Assembly: GCF_000338275.1 (NCBI RefSeq)
Contig: NZ_ANMR01000043.1
Coordinates: 186,001 to 250,000, forward strand
Reading direction: 5' to 3'
DNA: 64,000 bases
Origin: Staphylococcus xylosus NJ
GTDB taxonomy: Bacteria; Bacillota; Bacilli; Staphylococcales; Staphylococcaceae
Numbering within the stretch: the first letter of the stretch is position 1; the number at the start of each line of letters is the position of its first letter. Shown here piece by piece: positions 9,081 through 18,417 of the stretch. The notes under the pieces are model-generated. The model saw only the letters and a list, made by a program, of their open reading frames with translations, made no database searches and was not told the origin of the DNA. A program made the translations under genes and the position numbers.

Positions 9081-12000
9081 ATGGTTTATTTAAAATCTAT
9101 AGATGCCTTTGGTTTTAAATCTTTTGCTGAGCATACAAACGTTCAGTTTGATGAAGGAGTAACAGCAATAGTTGGACCAAACGGTAGTGGGAAAAGTAAT
9201 ATCACTGATGCAATAAAATGGGTGTTAGGTGAGCAATCAGCTAAATCTTTACGTGGTACAAAAATGGAAGATATTATTTTTTCAGGTGCAGAACATCGTA
9301 AAGCTCAGAATTATGCAGAAGTAAAATTAAAGTTAGATAATAGTGCAGGCAAGTTACAGGTGGAAGCTACTGAATTAACAGTGACTCGTCGTTTGTACAG
9401 AAGTGGCGAAAGTGAATACTACCTGAACAATGATAGAGCAAGATTAAAAGATATCCTGGACTTATTCTTAGATTCAGGTTTAGGAAAAGAAGCGTTTAGT
9501 ATTATATCACAAGGTCGTGTAGATGAAATTTTAAATGCAAAGCCCATCGACAGAAGACAAATTTTAGAAGAGTCTGCAGGAGTGTTGAAATATAAAAAGA
9601 GAAAAGCGACTTCAGTACAAAAATTAGATCAAACTGAAGATAATCTTTCACGAGTAGAAGACATTTTATATGACTTAGAGGGTCGAGTTGAACCGTTACG
9701 AGAAGAGGCTGCAATTGCCAAAGAATATAAACACCTTTCAAAGGAAATGGAAAAGAGTGACGTGCTAGTAACGGTCTACGATATTGAACAATATAACAAT
9801 AACATCCATGAGCTAGATGAAAAGTTAAATTATTTAAAAAGTCAACAATCAACAAAAGACGGCGAAAAAGTACAACATACACAATCACTTAATAAGTTTA
9901 AAGCTGAAAGAAAACAATTAGATGAACGCATCGAAACTTTAAATTATCAGCTCGTTAAAGCTACAGAAGAAGTTGAAAAATATACAGGTCAATTAAATGT
10001 ATTAGAAGAACGTAAAAAGAACCAATCTAAAACAAACGCAAGGTTTGAAGAGGAACAAGAAAGTCTCTTGAATCAAACTGCTACATTAAAGCAAGAGAAA
10101 GTTGATACACAAGCAGAGATAGACCGACTCAAATCACAACAAAAAGAATTAAACGAAAAAATACAACATTTTGAATCTCAACTTTATGTAACGGATGATC
10201 AACACGATGAAAAGCTAGAAGGAATTAAAGATGAGTATTATCAGTTGATGTCTGAACAATCAGATGTGAATAATGACATACGCTTTTTAGAGCATACTAT
10301 ACAAGAGAACGAATCTAAACAATCACGCTTAGATTCAAGACTAATTGAAGCATTTGAACAATTGAAACAAATTCAACATGATATTAACGAAGTTGAAAAA
10401 AATAGTACAACAGCACAGAAAGATTTAAAAAAAGCAGAGCAGCAACTTAATGAGTATGAACACAAATTAACAGAACTTAAACAACAACGTAGTGAATATG
10501 AAGAGAAATTACATCAGGCTTATCGGTTTAATGAAAAACTCAAATCTCGTATAGATAGTGCTGCGACACAGCAAGAAGAATATAGCTATTTTTTTAATGG
10601 AGTTAAACATATATTAAAAGCAAAAAATAATCAGTTAACAGGGATTCGAGGTGCGGTAGCAGAAGTTATCCAAGTACCTTCAGGTTTGACTAAAGCCATT
10701 GAAACAGCTTTAGGCGCCTCTTTACAACATGTTATTGTTGATTCTGAAAAAGATGGACGACAAGCGATTCAATACCTTAAACAACATGGTTTAGGTAGAG
10801 CAACATTCTTACCATTAAATGTTATTCAGCCGCGTCAAACCGCTAGTGATATATTGGCAACAGCTCAAGAAGCGGAAGGTTTCGTTAATATTGCCTCCCA
10901 AGCAATCCAAGTTGAAGCGGATTATCAAAATGTCGTACAAAATTTATTAGGTAATACAATTGTTGTTGATGAGTTAAAAAATGCTAACGAACTAGCTCGA
11001 AAAATTAGATACCGTACACGGATTGTTACATTAGATGGTGACATAGTTAACCCTGGTGGTTCTATGACCGGTGGAGGTGAACGGAAATCGAAAAGTATTT
11101 TAGCTCAAAAAGATGAACTTGCTAAAATGCGTGCACAATTAGAAGATTATCAAAAGCAAACTGTTCAATTTGAAAAGCAATTCCAAGAAATTAAAGAAAA
11201 AGCGGATCATATTAGTGAAAAGTACTTCGAAACAAGTCAAATTTATAATTCAGTGAAACAAAAACTTCATGATTATGAGTTAGAATTGGATAGACTACGT
11301 AAAAGTGAAGCACATTTAAAAGATGAACATGAAGAATTTGAATTTGAAAAAAATGACGGATATCAAAGTACAACAAGCAAGAAAACCTTAAATGATAAAA
11401 AACAAAAATTAGCTGAAATTAAAGCTCAATTACAAAAATTAGAAGAAGATATTGATCTTTATACAAAATTATCTAAAGAAGGTAAAGAAAGTACAACACA
11501 AATCCAACAACAGTTACACCAAAAGCAGTCGGATTTAGCAGTAGTGAAAGAAAGATTAAACGCACAAAAGCAAAGTTACACAAGAATTACTAAACAACTC
11601 TCATCAGTTGCTAGTCAACAGGAAAAATTAGATGATCAAATAAAGTTATTTAATTCTGATGAAATGACTGGTGAAAAAGCTTTTGACACAATTCAAAGTA
11701 ATATTGAGCAAAGTAAAAATGCTAAAGCTCAATTATCACAAGACATCGAAGAAGTGAAATCGCGTAGATTAGAATTAAATGATAAAATTGAAGAAACAGA
11801 GCAAATGTTACAAGAAGCAAATCAAGATATTCTATCTATTGAAAATCGCTACCAAGACATTAAATCTGAGCAATCACGTTTAGATGTACTGATAAATTAT
11901 GCAATCAATCACTTGAATGATACTTATCATATGACTTATGAACGTGCGAGTGAGTTATACGAATTAGATGAGGATATTGAAGCATTGCGTAAAAAAGTCA

Positions 12001-12650
12001 AGTTAACAAAAATGTCTATTGAAGAATTAGGGCATGTTAATTTAAATGCGATTGAACAATTTGAAGAAGTCAACGAACGTTATACATTTTTAGATGAGCA
12101 GCGTGCTGATTTAAGGGCAGCTAAAGCAACATTAGAACAACTTATAGAAGAAATGGATCAAGAAGTAAAAGACCGTTTTAAAGAGACTTTCCATGCTGTA
12201 CAAGGTCATTTTGCTGAAGTGTTTAAATCACTTTTTGGTGGTGGACAAGCAGAATTACGTTTAACGGATGACGATTACTTAACTGCAGGAGTAGACATCA
12301 TTGTTCAACCTCCAGGCAAAAAGTTGCAACACTTGTCTTTATTAAGTGGTGGAGAACGTGCACTAAGTGCAATTGCTCTATTATTTGCAATATTAAAAGT
12401 AAGATCAGCACCATTTGTTATATTAGATGAAGTAGAAGCTGCATTGGATGAAGCAAATGTTATTAGGTATGCACAATATCTTAAATCTTTATCAGATCAA
12501 ACACAATTTATTGTGATTACTCACCGCAAAGGGACGATGGAATTTTCAGACCGATTATATGGTGTAACAATGCAAGAATCTGGTGTATCCAAATTAGTGA
12601 GTGTTAATTTAAATACGATTGATGAAGTTATTAAGGAGGAACAAGCATGA
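9081..12650 (+). CDS. smc: Chromosome partition protein SMC
   Basis: 1189 residues from ATG 9081; AAGGAG at 9069-9074 marks this start rather than the in-frame TTG at 9066. SMC is the ATPase of the condensin-like SMC-ScpAB complex that organises and segregates the chromosome. Walker A GPNGSGKSN is near residue 32, a flexible hinge lies near 510-670 (with NPGGSMTGGG), long coiled coils lie either side, and the C-terminal ABC signature LSGGERALS (about 1089) and Walker B VILDEVEAALD (about 1114) complete the head. It overlaps ftsY by 4 bases. Confidence 0.97.
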   Translation: MVYLKSIDAFGFKSFAEHTNVQFDEGVTAIVGPNGSGKSNITDAIKWVLGEQSAKSLRGTKMEDIIFSGAEHRKAQNYAEVKLKLDNSAGKLQVEATELTVTRRLYRSGESEYYLNNDRARLKDILDLFLDSGLGKEAFSIISQGRVDEILNAKPIDRRQILEESAGVLKYKKRKATSVQKLDQTEDNLSRVEDILYDLEGRVEPLREEAAIAKEYKHLSKEMEKSDVLVTVYDIEQYNNNIHELDEKLNYLKSQQSTKDGEKVQHTQSLNKFKAERKQLDERIETLNYQLVKATEEVEKYTGQLNVLEERKKNQSKTNARFEEEQESLLNQTATLKQEKVDTQAEIDRLKSQQKELNEKIQHFESQLYVTDDQHDEKLEGIKDEYYQLMSEQSDVNNDIRFLEHTIQENESKQSRLDSRLIEAFEQLKQIQHDINEVEKNSTTAQKDLKKAEQQLNEYEHKLTELKQQRSEYEEKLHQAYRFNEKLKSRIDSAATQQEEYSYFFNGVKHILKAKNNQLTGIRGAVAEVIQVPSGLTKAIETALGASLQHVIVDSEKDGRQAIQYLKQHGLGRATFLPLNVIQPRQTASDILATAQEAEGFVNIASQAIQVEADYQNVVQNLLGNTIVVDELKNANELARKIRYRTRIVTLDGDIVNPGGSMTGGGERKSKSILAQKDELAKMRAQLEDYQKQTVQFEKQFQEIKEKADHISEKYFETSQIYNSVKQKLHDYELELDRLRKSEAHLKDEHEEFEFEKNDGYQSTTSKKTLNDKKQKLAEIKAQLQKLEEDIDLYTKLSKEGKESTTQIQQQLHQKQSDLAVVKERLNAQKQSYTRITKQLSSVASQQEKLDDQIKLFNSDEMTGEKAFDTIQSNIEQSKNAKAQLSQDIEEVKSRRLELNDKIEETEQMLQEANQDILSIENRYQDIKSEQSRLDVLINYAINHLNDTYHMTYERASELYELDEDIEALRKKVKLTKMSIEELGHVNLNAIEQFEEVNERYTFLDEQRADLRAAKATLEQLIEEMDQEVKDRFKETFHAVQGHFAEVFKSLFGGGQAELRLTDDDYLTAGVDIIVQPPGKKLQHLSLLSGGERALSAIALLFAILKVRSAPFVILDEVEAALDEANVIRYAQYLKSLSDQTQFIVITHRKGTMEFSDRLYGVTMQESGVSKLVSVNLNTIDEVIKEEQA

Positions 12651-13864
12651 GCTTTTTCAAACGATTAAAGGATAAATTTTCCAGTACCTCAGAAGAACCA
12701 AAGCAACAAGAAGACCTAGAGCAATTACCTGAGGACCCTCAAAAAGAGATAGATGAGTCTCAAGATGAACAACCAGCCAAAAAGCCAAAAAAATTAAAAG
12801 AAGCAGATTTTGATGATGATGGCTTAATATCTATAGAAGACTTTGAAGAAATCGAAGCACAACAATTAGGTGCGAAATTCAGAGCAGGATTAGAAAAATC
12901 TCGTGAAAACTTCCAAGCTCAACTTAACAATTTAATTGCACGTTATCGTAAAGTTGATGAAGAATTCTTCGAAGCTTTAGAAGAAATGCTTATTACAGCT
13001 GATGTTGGATTTAACACGGTAATGCAATTAGTTGAAGAATTGCGTGAAGAAGCTCAACGTCGTAATATTTCAGAAACAGAAGATTTGCGTGAAGTTATAG
13101 TAGAAAAAATAGTAGAAATTTATCACCAAAATGATGATAATTCAGAAGTGATGAATATAGAAAATGAAGGTCTTAATGTCATATTGATGGTAGGTGTTAA
13201 TGGTGTTGGTAAAACAACAACAATTGGTAAATTAGCCCACCGTTACCAAGCAGAAGGTAAGAAAGTAATGTTAGCGGCAGGGGATACGTTCAGAGCGGGC
13301 GCGATCCAACAACTTAAAGTTTGGGGAGAGCGTGTTGGAGTTGAAGTAATGAGCCAGAGTGAAGGTTCAGATCCAGCTGCAGTAATGTATGACGCAATAA
13401 ATGCTGCGAAAAGTAAGGATGTAGATATTCTTATTTGTGATACAGCAGGACGTTTACAAAACAAATCTAATTTAATGAATGAATTAGAAAAAGTGAAACG
13501 TGTCATAGGACGCGCTGTCCCAGAAGCACCTCATGAAGTATTATTGTGCTTAGATGCAACTACAGGTCAAAACGCATTGTCACAAGCGAAATCATTTAAA
13601 GAAGTTACTAATGTAACAGGTATCGTACTTACGAAACTAGATGGTACTGCCAAAGGTGGTATTGTGTTAGCAATACGTAATGAATTACACATACCTGTGA
13701 AATATGTAGGTTTAGGCGAAAAATTAGATGATTTACAACCATTCAATCCAGAAAGTTATGTTTATGGACTATTTGCTGATATGATTGAACAAAATGTAGA
13801 TGAAAATGAAGTGCCTAATGAAAACGCAGAAGAAATAGAAGGTCACTCAGATGAGTCAAAATGA
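12647..13864 (+). CDS. ftsY: Signal recognition particle receptor FtsY
   Basis: 405 residues. SRP receptor GTPase that docks SRP-ribosome complexes at the membrane. The first about 90 residues are highly acidic and charged. The NG domain follows, with [13 protein letters not shown] (about 183-195), DTAGRLQNK and [10 protein letters not shown]. The start overlaps the smc stop (ATGA), and the end overlaps ylxM by 14 bases. Its partner Ffh is two genes downstream. Confidence 0.96.
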   Translation: MSFFKRLKDKFSSTSEEPKQQEDLEQLPEDPQKEIDESQDEQPAKKPKKLKEADFDDDGLISIEDFEEIEAQQLGAKFRAGLEKSRENFQAQLNNLIARYRKVDEEFFEALEEMLITADVGFNTVMQLVEELREEAQRRNISETEDLREVIVEKIVEIYHQNDDNSEVMNIENEGLNVILMVGVNGVGKTTTIGKLAHRYQAEGKKVMLAAGDTFRAGAIQQLKVWGERVGVEVMSQSEGSDPAAVMYDAINAAKSKDVDILICDTAGRLQNKSNLMNELEKVKRVIGRAVPEAPHEVLLCLDATTGQNALSQAKSFKEVTNVTGIVLTKLDGTAKGGIVLAIRNELHIPVKYVGLGEKLDDLQPFNPESYVYGLFADMIEQNVDENEVPNENAEEIEGHSDESK

Positions 13865-14183
13865 TTTAATTAAAACGATTCGTATGAATTATTTGTTTGA
13901 CTTTTATCAAGCGTTACTCACTCAGAAACAAAGAAATTATCTAGAATTATTCTATTTACAGGACTATTCTTTAAGTGAGATAGCTGATACATTTGATGTG
14001 AGTCGACAAGCAGTGTATGATAACATAAGAAGAACTGGCGATTTAGTTGAAGATTATGAAACAAAATTAGGTTTATACCGTAATTTTGAACAGAGACAAA
14101 AACTATATGAACAAATTAAACAGCATGTTAATGATCCAGAAAAAATACAACAATATATTCAAGCACTAGAAGATTTAGATTAG
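13851..14183 (+). CDS. ylxM: YlxM family DNA-binding protein, SRP-associated
   Basis: 110 residues with a sigma-70-region-4-like helix-turn-helix, [20 protein letters not shown] (about residues 42-61). This family is usually found between ftsY and ffh and is associated with SRP function. It overlaps ftsY by 14 bases and lies 23 bases before ffh. The exact molecular role is not evident from sequence. Confidence 0.9.
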   Translation: MSQNDLIKTIRMNYLFDFYQALLTQKQRNYLELFYLQDYSLSEIADTFDVSRQAVYDNIRRTGDLVEDYETKLGLYRNFEQRQKLYEQIKQHVNDPEKIQQYIQALEDLD

Positions 14184-14206
14184 AGAACATAAAGGAGGTA
14201 TTTGAT

Positions 14207-15574
14207 ATGGCATTTGAAGGATTGTCCGATCGTTTGCAAGGAACGATGCAAAAAATCCGTGGTAAAGGTAAAGTCACAGAAGCTGATATTAAATTAATGA
14301 TGCGTGAAGTTAGATTAGCATTATTAGAAGCAGATGTTAACTTTAAAGTCGTTAAGGATTTTATCAAAACTGTATCAGATAGAGCATTAGGTTCAGATGT
14401 AATGAAATCATTAACACCTGGACAACAAGTAATTAAAATAGTGCAAGAAGAACTGACTCAATTAATGGGTGGGGAAAATTCAACCATCACAATGGCTAAT
14501 AAACCACCAACAGTTGTAATGATGGTTGGTTTACAAGGTGCAGGTAAAACAACAACTGCAGGTAAATTAGCACTACTAATGCGTAAAAAATATAATAAAA
14601 AACCATTGCTTGTTGCAGCAGATATATACCGTCCAGCTGCAATTGATCAATTACAAACTGTAGGTAAACAAATTGATATACCTGTATACAGTGAAGGTGA
14701 TCAAGTAAAGCCACAACAAATAGTTGAAAATGCTATTAATCATGCTAAAGATGAACATTTAGACTTTGTAATCATTGATACAGCAGGTCGTTTACATGTC
14801 GATGAGGCTTTAATGGAAGAGTTGACAGACGTCAAAGAAATTACAAAACCAAATGAAATTATGCTGGTTGTTGATGCGATGACGGGTCAAGACGCTGTTA
14901 ATGTAGCGCAATCATTTGATGAGCAACTAGACGTTTCAGGTGTGACATTAACGAAACTAGATGGAGATACTCGTGGTGGTGCTGCATTATCCATTAGATC
15001 TGTAACTCAAAAACCAATTAAATTTGTAGGTATGAGTGAAAAGCTAGATGGCTTAGAACCATTCCATCCTGAACGTATGGCTTCACGTATCCTCGGTATG
15101 GGAGATGTATTAAGTTTAATTGAAAAGGCACAACAAGATGTTGATGAAGATAAAGCGAAAGATTTAGAGAAAAAAATGCGTACTTCATCATTTACGCTTG
15201 AAGATTTCTTAGAACAATTAGACCAAGTTAAAAATCTAGGACCACTTGATGATATTATGAAAATGATACCAGGTATGAACAAGATGAAAGGCATGGATAA
15301 ATTGAATATGGACGAAAAGCAAATCGATCATATTAAGGCAATTATTCAGTCTATGACACCAAGTGAACGTAATGAACCTGAGACATTGAATGTGTCTCGA
15401 AAAAAACGTATCGCTAAGGGTTCTGGTCGTTCAGTTCAAGAAATAAATAGATTAATGAAACAATTTAATGATATGAAGAAAATGATGAAACAATTTTCCG
15501 GTGGCGGAAAAGGTAAAAAAGGTAAACGTAAGCAAATGGAAAATATGATGAATGGTATGAACTTACCATTTTAA
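14207..15574 (+). CDS. ffh: Signal recognition particle protein Ffh
   Basis: 455 residues. GTPase subunit of SRP that binds signal sequences and 4.5S/6S RNA. The NG domain has GLQGAGKTTTAGK (about 108-120), DTAGRLH and TKLDGDTRGG. The C-terminal methionine-rich M domain (about residues 300-455) includes MIPGMNKMKGM and the RNA-binding segment SRKKRIAKGSGRS, and ends in a Met/Lys-rich tail. RBS AAGGAGG before ATG 14207. Confidence 0.97.
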   Translation: MAFEGLSDRLQGTMQKIRGKGKVTEADIKLMMREVRLALLEADVNFKVVKDFIKTVSDRALGSDVMKSLTPGQQVIKIVQEELTQLMGGENSTITMANKPPTVVMMVGLQGAGKTTTAGKLALLMRKKYNKKPLLVAADIYRPAAIDQLQTVGKQIDIPVYSEGDQVKPQQIVENAINHAKDEHLDFVIIDTAGRLHVDEALMEELTDVKEITKPNEIMLVVDAMTGQDAVNVAQSFDEQLDVSGVTLTKLDGDTRGGAALSIRSVTQKPIKFVGMSEKLDGLEPFHPERMASRILGMGDVLSLIEKAQQDVDEDKAKDLEKKMRTSSFTLEDFLEQLDQVKNLGPLDDIMKMIPGMNKMKGMDKLNMDEKQIDHIKAIIQSMTPSERNEPETLNVSRKKRIAKGSGRSVQEINRLMKQFNDMKKMMKQFSGGGKGKKGKRKQMENMMNGMNLPF

Positions 15575-15611
15575 AAGGTGTTTCTTAAATAGATTAATCT
15601 AACAATAATTT

Positions 15612-15656
15612 AAAAAGTAGTAATCCTCATCGAAAGTGTGGATTACTACTTTTTTG
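15612..15656 (+). terminator. Rho-independent terminator after ffh
   Basis: A 15-bp perfect stem pairs 15612-15626 with 15640-15654 and ends in TTTTTT. It closes the rnc-to-ffh cluster. Confidence 0.9.
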
Positions 15657-15739
15657 CGCTAGCTTTAAAACGTAGACAAACCTTAGGAGAACTATGGCAC
15701 TAAACCCCTAAAGTGGGAACTTAATAAAAATACTATGTT

Positions 15740-15856
15740 CTAGGCGGCTAATTCCCTGTATTTTATAGGGGCTAAGTAGCCTAGTTTTTGTTGAATTCGA
15801 TTACTATTATAGTTTTTAATGCAATTTTCGACAATATCTATTATCAATTGATTTAT
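15740..15856 (-). pseudogene. C-terminal remnant of an IS3-family (IS150-like) transposase
   Basis: On the minus strand a 38-codon open stretch ending at TAG (15742-15740) reads CIKNYNSNRIQQKLGYLAP then IKYRELAA. This is the typical C-terminus of IS3/IS150-group DDE transposases (YN..RIQ.KLGYLSP..Y). Upstream the frame is closed by TGA at 15857-15859 and no integrase core follows, so only the tail of the element survives. It sits between the ffh terminator and the riboswitch-controlled operon, suggesting the site has taken insertions. Confidence 0.75.
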
Positions 15857-15918
15857 TCAATACAATAACAGAACCACTGTTTAATTTTTATATACTAAAA
15901 TCTTTTAAGTATAATTTG

Positions 15919-16069
15919 GGCAGTGAATTGCGCTAACTCTTGTGAGAAGATCACTATCCGAAGACTACAAGCTAAGGCAGTGCCCACGGAAAGCGAGCAC
16001 AAAAAACTGCCAACAAAATCGGAGGCTTTATCGATAGTAGAAAACCAACTGTATGACGGCGATTTTGTT
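15919..16069. repeat. Structured, relatively GC-rich intergenic element
   Basis: About 150 bases of higher GC content than the surroundings, with nested inverted repeats: GGCAGT (15919-15924) against ACTGCC (16006-16011), GGGCAC-type pairing around 15980-16000, and a perfect 10-bp pair AACAAAATCG (16012-16021) / CGATTTTGTT (16060-16069). The minus-strand text GCTCGCTTTCCGTGGGCAC resembles dispersed palindromic or IS-end-like sequences I have seen in Bacillales, but I cannot confirm that. Read on the minus strand, the 10-bp stem is followed by GGCAGTTTTTT, so it may also terminate the monooxygenase operon. Confidence 0.45.
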
Positions 16070-16072
16070 TAT

Positions 16073-16086
16073 AACAAACGTTTGTT
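16073..16086. repeat. 14-bp perfect palindrome downstream of the monooxygenase gene
   Basis: AACAAACGTTTGTT reads the same on both strands. It lies 29 bases past the 3' end of the minus-strand flavin monooxygenase gene. It could be a TetR-type operator left over from another gene, or chance. Confidence 0.4.
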
Positions 16087-16114
16087 TTGAGGAGGAGACA
16101 CTGATAAATAATTA

Positions 16115-17416
16115 TTAATGAATACCGATATTTTCCCTGAATGTTTTGCCTTCATATTCAGTTCGGTATAAACCACGTTTTTGTAATTCAGGTATGATAT
16201 CATCGACGAAATCTTGTAAACTATTGGGGAATACTGGAGGCATTAAATTAAAACCATCCGCAACTCCCTCATTAAACCAATGTTCCATTTCATCCACAAT
16301 ATCTTTTGGTGTCCCAATAAGTGTTAAATGTCCGCCACCTGCACTTAAATAACCTAATAATTCTCGTAATGTTGGATTTTTATCTTTGATAATTTCTAAT
16401 ACAGTTTGATAACGTCCTTTAGGCCCATTAAAAGATTCTACGGGTGGTAACGATGGTACAAGTTCATCTAAATCCCAATCATGACAATCTTGACGAATAA
16501 AAAACTCTAATTGATTTAAAGCTGTATCAACTTCTAAAGATTCATCGAGTTGTTGTTTTTTTGCATAAGCTTCTTCATATGATTGTCCAACATATGTTAC
16601 TAAACCAGGGAATACTTTTAAGCTATTTTCGGATTTTCCTTGTTGTATTAATTTGTGGTTTAATTTCTTTTTAAAATTGTTTGCTTGATCAAAGTTCCAA
16701 GCCACAGCATAGACTGCATCTGCGTATTTAGTTGCCAATTCGATACCAGGATCCGATGCACCGGCTTGCATTGCAACAGGTTTTCCTTGGGGGCTACTTG
16801 GTGTAGTCAATGGTCCCTGAACACTGAAATGTGAACCTTTGTGATTGATAGGATTGATTGCAGAATTATTAATTAAATTATTGTCTTCTTTATTATGTAA
16901 AAAATCATCAACACTCCAAGATTCAAGTAATTGATTCATCACTTGAGCAAATTCATCTGCTTTTTTATAGCGTTCTTCGTGTTCGGGCAAGTGGTCCATA
17001 CCATGGTTCTCAGCTTCCAAATCTGTCATTGAAGTTACTAAATTCCAACCAGCGCGACCTTGACTAATGTGGTCAACACTTAATAATTGTCTAGCGGCTG
17101 TAAAAGGGTTAGAAAATGTACTAGATATAGTAGCGACTAGTCCAACATGTTGAGTAACTTGTGATATAGCTGTTAAATTAACTAGGGGATCGAACCAAAA
17201 TGCAGGCATATCACTTTTAGAATTAGCTGGAAATGATTGGTTGTCAGCAAAAAATATAGCATCAAATAAGCCTTGTTCTGCAATTTTTGCTAACGACTGA
17301 TAATATGTAATATCACCAATACGTTCAATGCTTGAATGAGGCATGCGCCATGCAGCTTGATGGTGACCACATCCATAGATGAGTACACCGATATTTAGAT
17401 GTTGTGATTGTGTCAT
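16115..17416 (-). CDS. NtaA/SnaA/DszA-type flavin-dependent monooxygenase (LLM class)
   Basis: 433 residues, the usual length for this FMNH2-dependent monooxygenase group, whose members oxidise small heterocyclic or sulfur/nitrogen compounds using flavin from a separate reductase. It resembles a bacterial-luciferase-like barrel: N-terminal HLNIGVLIYGCGHHQAAWR, the SQGRAGWNLVTSMTDLEAENHG flavin/phosphate region (GWN.VTS) near residue 125, and a C-terminal ISAGGGH-like LSAGGGHLTLIGTP. Start ATG 17416 with AAGGAGGA about 11 bases upstream. It is second in an operon with the SDR gene (20-bp gap), under a TPP riboswitch. The substrate is unknown; the riboswitch suggests a thiamine-related compound. 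Confidence 0.85.
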   Translation of the reverse strand: MTQSQHLNIGVLIYGCGHHQAAWRMPHSSIERIGDITYYQSLAKIAEQGLFDAIFFADNQSFPANSKSDMPAFWFDPLVNLTAISQVTQHVGLVATISSTFSNPFTAARQLLSVDHISQGRAGWNLVTSMTDLEAENHGMDHLPEHEERYKKADEFAQVMNQLLESWSVDDFLHNKEDNNLINNSAINPINHKGSHFSVQGPLTTPSSPQGKPVAMQAGASDPGIELATKYADAVYAVAWNFDQANNFKKKLNHKLIQQGKSENSLKVFPGLVTYVGQSYEEAYAKKQQLDESLEVDTALNQLEFFIRQDCHDWDLDELVPSLPPVESFNGPKGRYQTVLEIIKDKNPTLRELLGYLSAGGGHLTLIGTPKDIVDEMEHWFNEGVADGFNLMPPVFPNSLQDFVDDIIPELQKRGLYRTEYEGKTFRENIGIH

Positions 17417-17436
17417 AGAATAATTAGTCCTCCTTA

Positions 17437-18189
17437 TTAATTCATTGTTAAGCCGCCGTCCACTGTAAAGTTCTGACCTGTAATGCCATCAGATTGATCC
17501 GATACGAGATATGCAACCATATTAGCTACATCTTGTGGTGCGGTAACATTTTTAATAGGTGTTGTTTGAGCAATTAAATCAAAGACCTCAGTTGATGTAG
17601 TTGCACTTGCGTCGGTTGTTTTTAATAAACCACCAGATACTACGTTTGATGTGATACCATATTGACCTAATTCGGCAGCCAAATTACGTGAAAATCCAAT
17701 TAATCCCGCTTTAGCTGTTGTATATTCATGATAAGGGACAACAGGGTTTTGAAATAAATTCGTGCCTATTGAGATAATCTTACCTTTTTTTCTTTGAATG
17801 AATTGAGGTATAACGCTTTGACATACATTGAAAGCTGCTTTTAATGTACCATCAATTTGTTGCTGGTAATCATCCCATGAAAGATCTGCAAATGCTTTTT
17901 GTTGAACAGGATCAAATTTAAATCCAACTAATGCATTATTAATTACAACATCTATCTGACCAAAATATTGTGTAGCTTCATCAACTAATCTGTCAATTTC
18001 ATTTCTTTTTGTCACATTTGCTTGTATAGCGATTGCTTGTCGAGTTCCAATTTCATCAACAAGCTTTTGTGCAGCATGTTCACTATTATGATAGTTTATT
18101 ACAACGTTATGACCATGCTGAGCTAGTGTTTTTACTATGACTGCACCTAATCCACGGCTACTGCCAGTTACTATTACGTTTTTTTTCAT
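17437..18189 (-). CDS. SDR-family oxidoreductase, TPP-riboswitch controlled
   Basis: 250 residues from ATG 18189, with AAGGGG about 8 bases upstream; an in-frame GTG at 18198 overlaps that ribosome site and is less likely. It is a short-chain dehydrogenase/reductase of the FabG type: cofactor motif TGSSRGLG at the N-terminus, NNA near residue 88, a serine in IISIGTN, and the catalytic YTTAK. The C-terminal TGQNFTVDGGL is also FabG-like. It is unlikely to be the fatty acid reductase, since fabG sits in the fab operon. First gene of the riboswitch operon; it probably acts on the same pathway as the flavin monooxygenase. Confidence 0.88.
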   Translation of the reverse strand: MKKNVIVTGSSRGLGAVIVKTLAQHGHNVVINYHNSEHAAQKLVDEIGTRQAIAIQANVTKRNEIDRLVDEATQYFGQIDVVINNALVGFKFDPVQQKAFADLSWDDYQQQIDGTLKAAFNVCQSVIPQFIQRKKGKIISIGTNLFQNPVVPYHEYTTAKAGLIGFSRNLAAELGQYGITSNVVSGGLLKTTDASATTSTEVFDLIAQTTPIKNVTAPQDVANMVAYLVSDQSDGITGQNFTVDGGLTMN

Positions 18190-18213
18190 TATATACACCC
18201 CTTAATTTTCAAT

Positions 18214-18252
18214 AAAAAAATACACAACCCTTCCGAAAGAAAGTTGTGTATT
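18214..18252 (-). terminator. Riboswitch expression-platform terminator
   Basis: On the minus strand AATACACAAC (18252-18243) pairs with GTTGTGTATT (18228-18219), followed by seven U. It lies between the TPP aptamer and the SDR ribosome site. TPP binding would be expected to favour this hairpin and switch the operon off. Confidence 0.85.
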
Positions 18253-18272
18253 AGAAATAGCAATATATGTAT

Positions 18273-18298
18273 AAAAAGTGCTTCAAAAAGCTTTTGAA
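18273..18298 (-). terminator. Second hairpin with U-tract downstream of the aptamer
   Basis: The segment 18282-18298 forms a near-perfect hairpin (TTCAAAA / TTTTGAA), followed on the minus strand by GCACTTTTT. Its CACTTT can also pair with AAAGTG at the aptamer's 3' end (18311-18318), which suggests an alternative antiterminator pairing. Confidence 0.55.
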
Positions 18299-18308
18299 AT
18301 ATGCTAGA

Positions 18309-18394
18309 CTTCACACTTTCCTCCGCTAGTTCAAACTAGATCAGGTTCAAAGGGTTTGAGTCAGACTCATCTCAGTTAGAAACACCCCTAGTGC
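18309..18394 (-). promoter_or_regulatory. TPP riboswitch (THI element) aptamer
   Basis: Read on the minus strand the segment shows the conserved thiamine pyrophosphate aptamer core: CACTAGGGGTG at the 5' end, CTGAGA (18375-18370), ACCCTTTGAACCTGATCTAG (from 18355), then CTAGCGGAGGAAAGTG closing the P1 helix (CACT / AGTG). The spacing and order match the family. It is transcribed from a good promoter (18446-18418) and followed by terminator hairpins, so it should regulate the SDR-monooxygenase operon by TPP level. Confidence 0.95.
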
Positions 18395-18417
18395 ATTTGG
18401 TTATTTAATTTAACTTC

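Noticed and set aside
15900-16110. Possible small gene in the ffh-monooxygenase gap
   Set aside because: A strong AGGAGGAG is present near 16090 but no start codon with an open frame follows at a suitable distance; described instead as a structured element.
17437-18189. Calling the SDR a second FabG
   Set aside because: It resembles FabG, but the fatty acid reductase is in the fab operon and this gene is under TPP control with a flavin monooxygenase, so a fatty acid role is not supported.
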